Part shown: positions 17,362 through 28,800 of the stretch, one piece after another
Numbering within the stretch: position 1 is the stretch's first letter
Layout: each line of letters begins with the position of its first letter
Assembly: GCF_002127655.1 (NCBI RefSeq)
Contig: NZ_NEHB01000014.1
Span: 2,864-66,863, forward strand
Origin: Janthinobacterium sp. GW456P
GTDB lineage: Bacteria > Pseudomonadota > Gammaproteobacteria > Burkholderiales > Burkholderiaceae_D
DNA: 64,000 nucleotides
Direction of reading: 5' to 3'
Position numbers and translations under genes: made by a program
Notes under the pieces: generated by a model
Told to the model about the DNA's origin: nothing
What the model saw: the letters and a program-made list of their open reading frames with translations, nothing else
The model's database searches: none

Positions 17362-17947
17362 ATACTATTGTAGCTTGCCCTGCCCGTGCTGCAACAAAGA
17401 AAAAAGAAGACGTGAAGGGGGAATTTGGCGAATCAGGCAACAATTACTGAAAATAAATTGATTCTTCTTGCACAAACGCGCTTAAGATCGAGAGTTGGTG
17501 GCCAACATGACACCAAAAAGAGCTTTCCTGGCATAACGGCGACATTCTTTTCGCTGTGATGGCAGTAAAATTTTTTAGGCGCAGATTCTTTCCTGTAGGC
17601 ACGATCAAAAAACAACGTTTCACTATGAACACGTTGTTCATATCGTTTCCATATTGGAAACAAAATGGCCCTTCTGAAAACTTTGTCTACAAGAAATTGT
17701 ATGACATGGGCATTGCGCGTATCGATAGAGGAGGGCATTATCCGATACCGTACGTTGTAATGCCAAACCGAGGCTTTGAATCGTGCTGCAGTGCGAAAAT
17801 CAAGGCTAGCCGCGAATTTGACCCGAAGCCACGCAGAATCGCAAGAGAAAATTCGGCCCACTTTTTGACCTGAAAAGCCCGGCCGGAGTGTTAATTGTTA
17901 ATTGATGCTCTTTTCAAATGTAACAATCTGTATGGTCATTCAAGAAA
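17362..17947. other. AT-richer intergenic stretch with palindromes, no recognised gene
   Basis: About 590 nt of lower GC than the surroundings. Open frames exist on both strands: plus 17556-17873, 105 codons, and minus 17433-17861, 142 codons. Neither has a clear ribosome-binding site, a recognisable domain or normal codon bias for this genome. Two perfect palindromes lie side by side: TATGAACA-CGT-TGTTCATA (17624-17642) and GTTTCC-ATATT-GGAAAC (17645-17661). It may be a decayed or transferred fragment attached to the regulator gene that follows. Confidence 0.4.
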
Positions 17948-17976
17948 CTGACTTTCATGTTACAACATGAAATAGT
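17948..17976 (+). promoter_or_regulatory. candidate promoter/operator of the XRE-like regulator
   Basis: TTTCATGTT-AC-AACATGAAA (17953-17972) has perfect 9-bp arms and ends 10 nt before the ATG at 17983. It overlaps the 17-bp spacer between a weak -35 (CTGACT, 17948-17953) and -10 (AATAGT, 17971-17976). This is a classic layout for an autorepressor. Confidence 0.5.
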
Positions 17977-17982
17977 ACACCT

Positions 17983-18390
17983 ATGAATTCTTCTAACGAA
18001 CGCGAAAGCTTCAGCCAGCGACTTCAGTTGGCTCTCAAAAACGCCCATTACTCTCCAGACAGCCCGACCAGACTGGCCCGGGAATTCAACATCCGTTTCG
18101 ATGGACGCCCGATTACTGTGCATGCAGCTAGGAAATGGTTAGTAGGTGAAGCAATTCCCACGCAAGAAAAATTGCGCATGATTGCCCAATGGTTGGGTGT
18201 TCCCGCGGAATGGTTGCGTTTTGGCGGCCCGGAAAGCGCCACGCCGAATGGCGAAGCGGGCAGCGCTTTATCGCGCTTTGAGTCCGCTGATGTGAAATTA
18301 ATTGCCGATTTGCAAAGATTAGATGAACATCATCGTCAAATCGCGCGAGAATTTATTCGCATGCTGGTGAGAGTCAACTACCAAAAGTAA
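17983..18390 (+). CDS. XRE-like helix-turn-helix transcriptional regulator
   Basis: A 135-residue protein with a phage-repressor-like HTH in the first 75 residues. The key stretch, TVHAARKWLVGEAIP then EKLRMIAQWLGVPAEWLRFG, contains the recognition helix and the typical following helix. The C-terminal ~35 residues are helical and charged and may dimerise. A perfect palindrome sits in its promoter, so autoregulation is likely. The adjoining upstream DNA is AT-richer than the genome, which hints at acquisition by transfer, though the gene itself has fairly normal composition. The target genes are not evident. Confidence 0.78.
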   Translation: MNSSNERESFSQRLQLALKNAHYSPDSPTRLAREFNIRFDGRPITVHAARKWLVGEAIPTQEKLRMIAQWLGVPAEWLRFGGPESATPNGEAGSALSRFESADVKLIADLQRLDEHHRQIAREFIRMLVRVNYQK

Positions 18391-18635
18391 GCATTCAGGC
18401 CCTCCCCGGCCGGTGCCGTCCGCCTTACGCTGACGGCGCTCCCCCTGTCCTTTTATTTGCGCAAGGTCATACTGGAGACATGATTTTGCCGCACAATAAG
18501 ACCTCGCATGTTGCGCTGCAGCGGAATTATTTGACAATAATCCCGTCCGCAGCGGCGCAGCGGCCAATACCAGCGCATAATCACGTCAGAAGCAGCCAGT
18601 TCATCCACTACGGAGCCGAGCATTTGAGCCGTCTT

Positions 18636-18806
18636 ATGAAAAGTAACTACAGCAATACCGCGCAGCTGAAGGACTTGATGACCGTGCCCCCCATGACTGC
18701 CGCGCAACATGCGGAAGTGATGCGCAAACGGATCGCCCACCGCAGGATGGTTGAAGAAGCCAGGGATTTGAAGCAGGCCAGTGCCCATCAGTTCGACAAG
18801 CGGTGA
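18636..18806 (+). CDS. small hypothetical protein
   Basis: A charged, helical 56-residue protein (MKSNYSNTAQLKDLM onwards, ending HQFDKR) with no domain I recognise. The frame is open back to ATG 18480, which would give 108 residues. The extra N-terminal part looks low in coding character, and the ribosome-binding site of either start is poor. It is followed directly by a large palindromic repeat. It may not be a real gene. Confidence 0.35.
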   Translation: MKSNYSNTAQLKDLMTVPPMTAAQHAEVMRKRIAHRRMVEEARDLKQASAHQFDKR

Positions 18807-18812
18807 GTGGTG

Positions 18813-18932
18813 GATGCCTGACCAAAGCTGCTGCGCGTCGCGCTTTGCGGCCGGCGATGCTCACCGTACTAAAGTACGGTTGCGCTTCTCGGCCACAAAT
18901 CACTGCCGCTCGCTACGCTTTTGTCAGGCATC
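18813..18932. repeat. extragenic palindromic repeat, copy 2 (GTAC-NNAA-GTAC core)
   Basis: A 120-nt imperfect palindrome with arms GATGCCTGAC (18813-18822) and GTCAGGCATC (18923-18932), and the core ACCGTAC-TAAA-GTACGGT (18864-18881). Intermediate stretches also pair, such as GGCCG with CGGCC. The central ~38 nt closely match the copy at 10488-10525. It lies between a plus-strand small gene and minus-strand ubiX, that is, between 3' ends. Confidence 0.75.
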
Positions 18933-18959
18933 GTGACGCCGACTCAATCGTGACGCCAA

Positions 18960-19574
18960 CTACAAGATAGGGGTGTCGCCAGTGGGCTTAAGACCATTCC
19001 ACCGCGGCGCCAGGCTGTGCTCGATGCCGAGCAGGTCGATGACGCGCGCCACCGTATGGTCGACCATCTCCGCGATGCTGTGCGGGTGGTGATAAAAGCT
19101 GGGTAAGGGCGGGAAGATGATGCCGCCCATTTCGGTCACGGCCGTCATATTGCGCAGGTGCGCCAGGTTGAACGGCGTCTCGCGCACCATCAGGATCAGG
19201 CGGCGGCGCTCCTTGAGCACCACATCGGCGGCCCGCGTGATCAGATTATCCGACAAGCCATGCGCGACGGCCGCCAGCGTCTTCATCGAGCATGGTGCGA
19301 CGACCATGCCATCCGATTGAAACGAGCCGCTGGCGATTGACGCGCCGATGTCGCGCAGCTTGTGCACGACGTGCGCCTGCGCTTCGATGTCCTTGCGCCC
19401 CACGCCCGTTTCCTGGTGCAGGGTCAGTACGGCCGCATCCGACAAGACCAGATGCGTCTCGACGCCGGGGATGGCACCGAGCAATTGCAGCAGCCGCAAG
19501 CCATACACGGCGCCTGTGGCGCCCGTGATGGCCACGACGACACGGCGCGGCCGCTGCGTTTGGCTATCAGGCAT
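18960..19574 (-). CDS. ubiX: flavin prenyltransferase UbiX
   Basis: A 204-residue UbiX/Pad1 family enzyme. It attaches a dimethylallyl unit to FMN to make the prenylated-FMN cofactor used by the UbiD decarboxylase in ubiquinone synthesis. The N-terminal FMN-binding motif [14 protein letters not shown] (residues 16-29) is present, as are [16 protein letters not shown] (~90-105) and the [13 protein letters not shown] region (~132-144), all canonical. The first 8 nt overlap the 3' end of grxD, so the two genes form one leftward operon. Confidence 0.93.
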   Translation of the reverse strand: MPDSQTQRPRRVVVAITGATGAVYGLRLLQLLGAIPGVETHLVLSDAAVLTLHQETGVGRKDIEAQAHVVHKLRDIGASIASGSFQSDGMVVAPCSMKTLAAVAHGLSDNLITRAADVVLKERRRLILMVRETPFNLAHLRNMTAVTEMGGIIFPPLPSFYHHPHSIAEMVDHTVARVIDLLGIEHSLAPRWNGLKPTGDTPIL

Positions 19575-19878
19575 CCAGCAGGGACTTCAGTTCGCCCGAT
19601 TCAAACATTTCATTCATGATATCGGAACCACCGATGAACTCGCCTTTCACGTACAGCTGTGGAATGGTCGGCCAGTTCGAGTAATCCTTGATGCCTTGGC
19701 GCACTTCCGGGTCATCCAGCACGTTGACGGTAGCGATGTTTTCTACGCCGCACGCTTTCAGGATCTGGATGGCGCGGCCGGAAAAGCCGCACTGCGGGAA
19801 CTGGGCCGTGCCCTTCATGAACAGCACGACTGGCGTGTTCGTCACGGTTTCTTTGATCCAGGTTTGTACGTCGCTCAT
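19567..19878 (-). CDS. grxD: monothiol glutaredoxin, Grx4/GrxD family
   Basis: A 103-residue CGFS-type glutaredoxin that carries [2Fe-2S] clusters and delivers them to target proteins, often together with BolA. The CGFS active site is at residues 30-33. The conserved [19 protein letters not shown] segment (~69-87) contains the cis-proline and glutathione-binding residues. Length is typical. It is transcribed leftward and overlaps ubiX by 8 nt. Confidence 0.95.
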   Translation of the reverse strand: MSDVQTWIKETVTNTPVVLFMKGTAQFPQCGFSGRAIQILKACGVENIATVNVLDDPEVRQGIKDYSNWPTIPQLYVKGEFIGGSDIMNEMFESGELKSLLDA

Positions 19879-19977
19879 AGCTGCCTCTGATGGGTAAATA
19901 AATAGATGCCGTCATTTTATAAGAAAACGCCGGCACGGGTATGCGCTCAAGTCATAAATTGGGCAAGTCAGCCACGT

Positions 19978-20460
19978 TCAGGCGTGCAAGGTCTTGCCCA
20001 GGCAGACCGATTGTGCCGCGCCCACGTATTTGCCCCAGGCAATGACTGGAGCATAGCCGTGTTTGGCATAGAACGCCACCGCGCGGCTATTGACCACGCG
20101 GGTGGACAGGTGCAGCGCCTGGTAGCCATGCCGGCGCGCCTGCGCCTCCACGTGGGCCAGCAGGGCCGCGCCCACGCCCAGGCCACCTTTGCCGGGGCGC
20201 GCATACATGCGCTTGAGTTCGCCTATGGAACTGTCCGCCCCGCCCAGCGGGCGCAGGGCGGCGCAGCCCTGCAGTTCCCCGTCGGCATCGCGGGCGATAT
20301 AAAAGCCGCCGCGCGGCGTTGCCGCTTCGGCATCGAAAGAGGCGCGGCCGCTGTCGCCATTGATGCGCAGCAGCGCGTCCGACAATTCGTCGAGCAGCAG
20401 CTGCGCATCCGGGCCGGCGGCATCGACCGCCAGGATGACAAGGTCATGCCTGGCGGCCAT
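19978..20460 (-). CDS. GNAT family N-acetyltransferase
   Basis: A 160-residue acetyl-CoA-dependent acetyltransferase fold. The acetyl-CoA pyrophosphate-binding loop RPGKGGLGVGAALL is near residue 95, with the AVAFYAKHGYAPV motif near residue 137. The substrate is unknown. The start, ATG 20460, is 4 nt beyond the stop of tex, so it is translated from the tex transcript. Confidence 0.85.
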   Translation of the reverse strand: MAARHDLVILAVDAAGPDAQLLLDELSDALLRINGDSGRASFDAEAATPRGGFYIARDADGELQGCAALRPLGGADSSIGELKRMYARPGKGGLGVGAALLAHVEAQARRHGYQALHLSTRVVNSRAVAFYAKHGYAPVIAWGKYVGAAQSVCLGKTLHA

Positions 20461-20464
20461 GGGC

Positions 20465-22813
<2,349 letters not shown>

Positions 22814-22907
22814 GGTTGTTTCCAGAGCGATCAAGCCTGGAATGATACGCAATCGGCGCGATTGCGCAATCTTGACAGCGCAAATGGACTGTGCGTTGAC
22901 AAGCGGC

Positions 22908-23273
22908 CTAGCGGGCCGGCAGCAGCGGGCTGGCGGGTGCGGGAGTTGGCGGCCTCTGCGGCGTGACGGACTTGCCGAAGGCATTGCCCATGCGGTGTTC
23001 GAGGGCGGCGCGGTTGTACAGCCCCAGTTGGTTCGACGGGCGCTGCATGACCGCTTCGGCGCCGGACAGGGTGGGCGGCGGCCGGTTCAGGGTGTTGCTG
23101 TTTGGCAATAATTTTTCAGTCAGGCACGACATCGATGGCGCGCGCTGGCCTTGCCCTTCCGCTTCCGCGCAGCCTTTCTGGGGGGCGGGTGCCTTCACGA
23201 CGACGGTGTGCTCGTCCGCCTGCGCGGGCAGGGCGGCGCAGATCAACAGCAACAGCGATAACAGGCGTGCCAT
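22908..23273 (-). CDS. small secreted hypothetical protein
   Basis: A 121-residue protein with a clear signal peptide ([19 protein letters not shown], residues 1-19). A polar, proline-rich mature region with two cysteines follows (C in QKGCAEAE and SMSCLTEK), and no domain I recognise. ATG 23273 is preferred over the ATG eight codons upstream because the signal peptide begins there. It is divergent from the STN/ECF operon at 23468. Confidence 0.6.
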   Translation of the reverse strand: MARLLSLLLLICAALPAQADEHTVVVKAPAPQKGCAEAEGQGQRAPSMSCLTEKLLPNSNTLNRPPPTLSGAEAVMQRPSNQLGLYNRAALEHRMGNAFGKSVTPQRPPTPAPASPLLPAR

Positions 23274-23467
23274 GGCGGCTCCCGGAGCGGTGGACAAGCG
23301 CTCAGCATAGCAAAGTCATGTGTCGCAGTGATGACACGCCAGCCCGGCAGCTATATGACCGATGTCATGCAGTTGTCATTTTACGCAGCTACCATCCTGC
23401 CATTCTGCAGACAACATTGCAGTCAAGACACTTCATGAGCAGGATTTTTCGTTGATTCCCCTGGAAA

Positions 23468-24196
23468 ATGACACTAAGCCACCGCCGCGCCGCAAGGGGC
23501 AATGCCCTGTCCGCCTGCTTGCTGATGACATTGATGACATTCATGACATTCGCGCGGCCCGCTGCCGGTGCGGATGGCGCTGATGCCAGCGCGCACTCTA
23601 CCCTGCGCTTCGACTTGCCCGCCCAGCCGCTCGACGCGGCCCTGGTGGCGTTTGGCGAAGTGACCGGGTACTCCGTGCTCGTCAGCAGCCAGCTGGCGGC
23701 CGGCAGAGTGGCGGCGCCCGTGCGCGGCGAGTATACGCCGGCCGAAGCACTGCAGCGCCTGCTGGCAGGCACGCAGCTGGGCGCGCGCTTCAGCGGCAGC
23801 AATGCGTTTACCTTGCTGGCGCTGGCCGACGCCCCTGTGGCGCCGGCGCCCGTGCCGGCCGAGGCCGCTCCCGCCGCGCCACCGTTGCAAGGCTACGCGT
23901 CCGTCCTGCAGCGCTCGCTCACGCGCGCCCTGTGCCGCTTGCATCCGGACGCCTTCGGCCGCTACCGGCTGGCCTTCCAGCTGTGGCTGGACGAGCGGGG
24001 CAAGGTGCGCGACGTGCACGTGCTCGAAGGGAGCGGCGTGGAACAGCGCGACCGCGCCGTGTTGCAGCGTTTGCGCAGCCTGCTGATGGATGGCGTGCCG
24101 CCGGCGGGTTTGCCGCAACCGCTGACGATTTTACTGACGCCGCGGCCCGACCCCGGCGCCGATTGCGCGCCCTACCTGCCGGCCGGAGCGCCCTGA
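23468..24196 (+). CDS. free-standing STN domain plus TonB C-terminal-like domain protein
   Basis: A 242-residue exported protein: hydrophobic leader (about 12-34), an STN (secretin/TonB short N-terminal) domain at about 46-118 (LRFDLPAQPLDAALVAFGEVTGYSVLVSS, read in part), a Pro/Ala linker (120-140), and a TonB-C-like domain at about 145-226 (FQLWLDERGKVRDVHVLEGSG, in part). STN domains normally sit on FecA-type receptors and talk to FecR anti-sigma factors. Here the module is detached from any barrel and lies 2 nt upstream of an ECF sigma gene and its FecR. It is the likely periplasmic signal transmitter of this operon. The function is inferred. Confidence 0.7.
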   Translation: MTLSHRRAARGNALSACLLMTLMTFMTFARPAAGADGADASAHSTLRFDLPAQPLDAALVAFGEVTGYSVLVSSQLAAGRVAAPVRGEYTPAEALQRLLAGTQLGARFSGSNAFTLLALADAPVAPAPVPAEAAPAAPPLQGYASVLQRSLTRALCRLHPDAFGRYRLAFQLWLDERGKVRDVHVLEGSGVEQRDRAVLQRLRSLLMDGVPPAGLPQPLTILLTPRPDPGADCAPYLPAGAP

Positions 24197-24198
24197 CG

Positions 24199-24756
24199 AT
24201 GTCGGACTTGCTGAAAGCCACCTTGCGCAAGCTGTTCCTGGAACGCTACGGACAGTTTCGCCGCCACCTGCAGCGCCGCCTGGGCTCGGAAGACCTGGCC
24301 AACGATGCGCTGCATGAAACATATTTAAGAGTGGAAAAGATGACCGCGCCCGAGGCGATCAGCTACCCGTCCGCCTACCTGATGCGCATCGCCATCAACA
24401 TTGCGGAAGATCAACGCCGCGACAATGCGCGCCTGCTCAGCCTGCCCGATATCGACGATCTGTACGAGATGGCCGACGAGCTGGCCGACCCGGCCCGCAC
24501 CTACAGCGCGCGCGCCGAAATCGAGGAACTGGAACGGGCGCTGCAGGAGCTGCCGAAACGCCGGCGCGCCATCGTCATCGCCGCCCGCGTCGATCAGTTG
24601 CCGCACCGCGACATCGCCGAGCGCTTCGGCATTTCCGCCCGCACGGTGGAGAAGGAATTGCGCGCCGGCCTGGAACATTGTTGCGAGCGCATGGGACGCG
24701 ATTTCATCCAGCGCTTCGGTCCCGGCGCGGGAAAAACGTCTACACATCATGACTGA
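24199..24756 (+). CDS. ECF RNA polymerase sigma factor, FecI-like
   Basis: A 185-residue group IV sigma factor. Region 2 is at about residues 10-75 (FRRHLQRRLGSEDLANDALHETYLRV, in part), and region 4 is at about 115-170 (LPKRRRAIVIAARVDQLPHRDIAERFGISARTVEKEL, in part, containing the HTH). The start ATG 24199 is 2 nt after the STN gene, and the end overlaps the anti-sigma gene by 8 nt, so the three are co-translated. Its likely targets are tpsA and tpsB, which share a promoter-like motif that ends in CTGTC. Confidence 0.88.
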   Translation: MSDLLKATLRKLFLERYGQFRRHLQRRLGSEDLANDALHETYLRVEKMTAPEAISYPSAYLMRIAINIAEDQRRDNARLLSLPDIDDLYEMADELADPARTYSARAEIEELERALQELPKRRRAIVIAARVDQLPHRDIAERFGISARTVEKELRAGLEHCCERMGRDFIQRFGPGAGKTSTHHD

Positions 24757-25696
24757 ACAAGCGGAAGACGATATGGGTGTCATCCAGAAGGAAGCGCAGG
24801 CGTGGGTCGTGCGCCTGGCCTCGGGCCAGGTCAGCGAGCGCGATGCGCAAGTGTTTCGCCACTGGTGCGCGCGCAGCCGCAAGCATGCGACGGCGTTTGC
24901 CGAGGCGCGCGCCGTGTGGAGTGCGATGGCGCCCGCCGCGCATGCGGTCAAGCGGGCGCAGGCACCCGTGAACGTGGCGCGGCGCGCCTGGCTGGGCGGC
25001 GCAGTGGCTGCCTCGCTGGGCTTGCTGGTGCTGCGCCCGCCCACGGACCTGTGGCCGGCCGTGGCGGGCCTGGGCGCCGACTACGCCACCGGTACGGGCG
25101 AGCAGCGCGAAGTGGCGTTCGATGGCGGCGTGCTGGTGCAGATGAATACGCAGACGCGTCTCGACGCGGCGCCCGTGCAGGACGGCGCCGCGGCGCTGGT
25201 GCTGCTGGCGGGCGAGGCGGAATTCCAGGCCGGCCTGCGCGGTGCGGCGAGGGTGCGCGTGCAGGCGGGCGACGGCATGGTGTCGGCCGGCAGCGCACGC
25301 TTCAATATCCGCCTGTTCGGCCAGGAAGTGTGCGTGACGTGCCTGGCGGGCCGCTTGCGCGTGGCGCAGGCCGGCAACGATGCGGAGCTGGCCGCCGGCC
25401 AGCAGCTGCGTTACCGGCCCGAGCATTTCGGCATCGCCCGCGCCGTGGAAAAAAGCGACGTCAGCGCGTGGCGCCACCGGCTGCTGGTGTTTAAACAAAG
25501 CACCCTGGCCGAGGTGGTGGACGAGGTGAACCGCTACCGTCCGGGCAAGCTGATCCTCAATGGTGACGCCTTGAAGCACACGCGCGTGCAAGCGAGCTTC
25601 TCGCTCGACCGCCTCGACGATGTGATCGCCCTGATCCAGGATGCATATGGCGCGCGCGTGACGCGGCTGCCGGGCGGCATCGTGCTGTTCGGCTGA
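24749..25696 (+). CDS. FecR family anti-sigma factor / transmembrane regulator
   Basis: A 315-residue FecR-type protein: an N-terminal sigma-binding domain (about 12-52, EAQAWVVRLASG..), a single membrane segment (about 80-95, AWLGGAVAASLGLLVL), the FecR beta domain (about 105-205), and a C-terminal STN-like domain (about 245-315, STLAEVVDEVNRYRPGKLIL). It should hold the sigma factor inactive until a periplasmic signal arrives, here probably via the separate STN/TonB-C protein. The first 8 nt overlap the sigma gene. A perfect 10-bp inverted repeat follows the stop codon. Confidence 0.87.
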   Translation: MTEQAEDDMGVIQKEAQAWVVRLASGQVSERDAQVFRHWCARSRKHATAFAEARAVWSAMAPAAHAVKRAQAPVNVARRAWLGGAVAASLGLLVLRPPTDLWPAVAGLGADYATGTGEQREVAFDGGVLVQMNTQTRLDAAPVQDGAAALVLLAGEAEFQAGLRGAARVRVQAGDGMVSAGSARFNIRLFGQEVCVTCLAGRLRVAQAGNDAELAAGQQLRYRPEHFGIARAVEKSDVSAWRHRLLVFKQSTLAEVVDEVNRYRPGKLILNGDALKHTRVQASFSLDRLDDVIALIQDAYGARVTRLPGGIVLFG

Positions 25697-25699
25697 GGC

Positions 25700-25721
25700 C
25701 CGCCTTGGCACGCCAAGGCGG
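25700..25721 (+). promoter_or_regulatory. perfect hairpin after the anti-sigma gene
   Basis: CCGCCTTGGC-AC-GCCAAGGCGG is a 10-bp perfect stem starting 4 nt after the stop at 25696. There is no T tract, so it is not a classical terminator. It could stabilise the regulatory mRNA or attenuate read-through into tpsA. Confidence 0.5.
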
Positions 25722-25731
25722 AGCGCCAATT

Positions 25732-25777
25732 ATGACATTTTCATGACCTTTTGCAGTCCCGGACCTTGTTCCCTGTC
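25732..25777 (+). promoter_or_regulatory. candidate ECF-type promoter of tpsA
   Basis: ATGACATTTTCATGACCTTT precedes GCAGTC (25753-25758). A 14-nt spacer follows, then CTGTC (25773-25777). The same elements with exactly the same 14-nt spacing occur upstream of tpsB (39601-39625). CTGTC fits the GTC-type -10 of many ECF sigma factors. The start codon of tpsA lies about 105 nt downstream. Confidence 0.55.
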
Positions 25778-25882
25778 AATGCTGCTGGAAGCCGCGAATC
25801 AGTGCCTGCCGCCCGCCCCGTGCGTGCCGCGCGCCGCCTCGCGATATCGGTCAGCAACGGAACATGAAAAGGGAATGTCGCC

Positions 25883-28800
25883 ATGCAGCGAAGCAAGTCG
25901 GTCACGAAACACGCATCCTCCTCCGCCATGGCGGGCAACCGGACCGGGCGCCCGGTGCGCCTGAAACCGCTGGCGCTGGCCATCGCCATGCTGCTGCAGA
26001 CGGGCGGCGTGCAGGCGCAGCAGCCGTTCAGCGGCGCCTGGTTTGCGGGCAAGGGCGCGCAGCAGGGCACGGCCGCCGCCACCGGACGCTTGCCGAATGG
26101 CCAGGCCATCATCGGGACGGACAATAAGCAGGCGCAGCAGCAAAAAGCCAATGCGCAGCTGCAAAGTTCGCTGAACAATCTGCAACTGGCGGCGCGCGCC
26201 ATCGCGGTGCAGCAGGCGGCCCAGCAGGCGGCGCGCCAGGCGGCCATCGCCGCCGGCGCGAAGGTGCCGGAAGGCCTGGCCGAAGGCGGCTTGAAAGTCG
26301 ACAGCAACAGCCTGACGGCAGGCTGGTTCAATGCGAATGGCCCCACGCAGGCGCAGGCCGATGGCAAGACCGTGGTGACCGTCAAGCAGACGGCCGACAA
26401 GGCGATCCTGAACTGGGAGACGTTCAATATCGGCCAGAATACCACCCTGCAATTCGACCAGTTGGCGAACTGGTCCGTGCTCAACCGGGTCAACGATCCG
26501 CTGGCCCGGCCCAGCCAGATCCGTGGCCAGATCAAGGCGGACGGCACGGTGATGCTGGTCAACCGCAACGGCATCCTGTTTACGGGCAGCAGCCAGGTCG
26601 ACACGCGCAGCCTGGTGGCCGCCGCCGTGGGCATGAGCGACAGTCAATTCAAGAAGGGCATCTACAGCGAAACGCTGGGCTCGGGCTTCAAGCCCACGCT
26701 GGCCAACGACCTGGTGCTAAACGGCAGCGTGGCCACGCACGGCAACGCCACGGCCGACGTGGTGGTGCAGGCCGGCGCGCAGATCAGCACGCGCAAGCCG
26801 CAGACGGTGACGGAAGGCGGCGGCTATGTGCTGCTGGCCGGGCGCGAAGTGCATAACGGCGGCAGCCTGTCGGCGCCGAACGGCCAGGTGACGCTGGTTG
26901 CCGGCGACAGCTTCGTCATCCGCAAGGGGCTGGGCACGGACGCCAACCAGACCTCCAGCACGCGCGGCAACGAGGTCGACGCCAAGTTCAACGCGCACAG
27001 TGGCGCCGGCACGGCGATGAATACGGGCCTGGTGCAGGCGCTCACCGGCGACGTCACCCTGGTGGGCCGCGACGTGCAGCAGGCCGGCGTGTTGCTCAGC
27101 AGCACCAGCGTGACGACACGCGGCACCGTGCACCTGAAGGCCGACGGCAGCGACGGCCTGGTCACCCTGGCGCCGGACAGCCTCACCACGGTACTGCTCG
27201 ACGACAGTGGCGCCACCGCGCTGGACGTGCAGCGCGATGCGCTCATCAAGGACTCAGCCCTGCTCAGCGACGGTGCCTACAACCGCCGCGACCTCTCGCT
27301 GATCCAGATCGCCTCCGGCCGTGACATCGTCTTCGACAGCGGCTCGCTGACCCTGGCCACCGGCGGCCAGGTCAATGCGCTGGCCACGCGCCGCACGCAA
27401 GTCGCGCGCGGCGCCAGCATCGACGTTTCCGGTGCCGTCGGCGTCAACGTGGCGATGGCTTCGAACAACGTGCTGATCAATGCGCAGGGCAACGAGCAGC
27501 GCGACGCGCCCGGCAACCGCGACAGCAAGGTGCTCAACAACGCCGACCTGTGGGTCGACCGGCGGGACCTGGTACGCGTGGCGGCCGGCACGAATGGCTA
27601 TCCTACCGACCGCTGGTACACGGGCGGCGGCTTGCTCGAAGTGAGCGGCTATCTGAACACCAGTGGCCATGGCATCGGCGAATGGGCGGCGCAGGGCGGC
27701 ACGGTGGCGTTCAAGGGCGGCGAACTGGTGACCCAGGCCGGTTCCTCGCTCAATGTTTCCGGCGGCACCTTCGACGTCCAGACCGGGATGATTCGCCAGA
27801 GCTGGCTCAGCGGCAAGGATGGCCAGCTGTACCGGTTGTCGACGGCGCCCGGCGACGTGCTCTATAGCGGCCTGTATCGTGGATTCGAATCGTTGCACAA
27901 GCGCTGGGGAGAGGGGGCGACCGAAAACTTTGCCAACCCCCTGATCGGCGCGCGCGAACGCCTGGAAAACGGCTATATCGTGGGCCGTGACGCTGGCCGC
28001 GTCATCGTCGGCACCGGTTCCGCGGTGCTCGAAGGCGGCATCGAATCGAGCGTGTTCCAGGGCGAGCGCCAGAAGGCGACGCGCGATGCCACCCTGGATA
28101 GCTACCGCCAGTCGCAGCTGGCGGCGCCCCGCAAGGGAGAATTGCTGCTGGGCCAGATCGTGCCGGTATTCGATGCCACCAGCGCACAGTTGCGCGACAA
28201 CCCGACGGCCCTGCTGCAGTCGCTGCACGTCGGCACGGCCGGCGCTGGCAGCGCCCCAATGGCCGCGCCCGGCCTGCCGGACGCCATGCCTGACAGCCTG
28301 GTCGGCAAGGCCTTCCTCGATGCGGGCTGGCTCAACGCCCAGCAACTGGGCGGCTTCAAGGCCTATGTCACCGGCGGTATCGCGGTCGATGCCGCCGTGC
28401 AAGTCGCTCCTGGCGGCGAGATTGCGCTGCACGCTCCCGAGGTAGCAGTGAATGCCGGCTTGAGCGCGCGCGGCGGCAGCATCGCCCTCGGCGACATCGT
28501 CAACAAGCTGGCCAGCAGCGGCAATGGCTGGATCGACACCGTCATCGCGCCGACACCGAAAGGGCAGACGGCCGGCATCAAGGTCGCATCCGGCGTCACG
28601 CTCGACACCCGCGGCCTGTGGAGCCAGCTGCAGCTGGACCCGAGCGACATTTCCGGCTTGCCGTACGTCAATGGCGGCAAGGTGTCGCTGGTCGGCAGCG
28701 GCGCCGTCACCCTGGCTGCCGGCAGCGTCATCGACACTTCCTCCGGCGCGGCCACGCTGGCCAATGGCAAGTTGCAGGGCGGGCGTGGCGGCAACATCAC

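Noticed and set aside
17433-17861. A 142-codon minus-strand frame in the AT-richer patch
   Set aside because: It has no ribosome-binding site, no domain and odd codon use, and it overlaps an equally open plus-strand frame. Neither is convincing.
23510-23530. Possible lipobox LSAC in the leader of the STN protein
   Set aside because: The hydrophobic stretch lies after the cysteine, not before it, so lipoprotein processing there is implausible.
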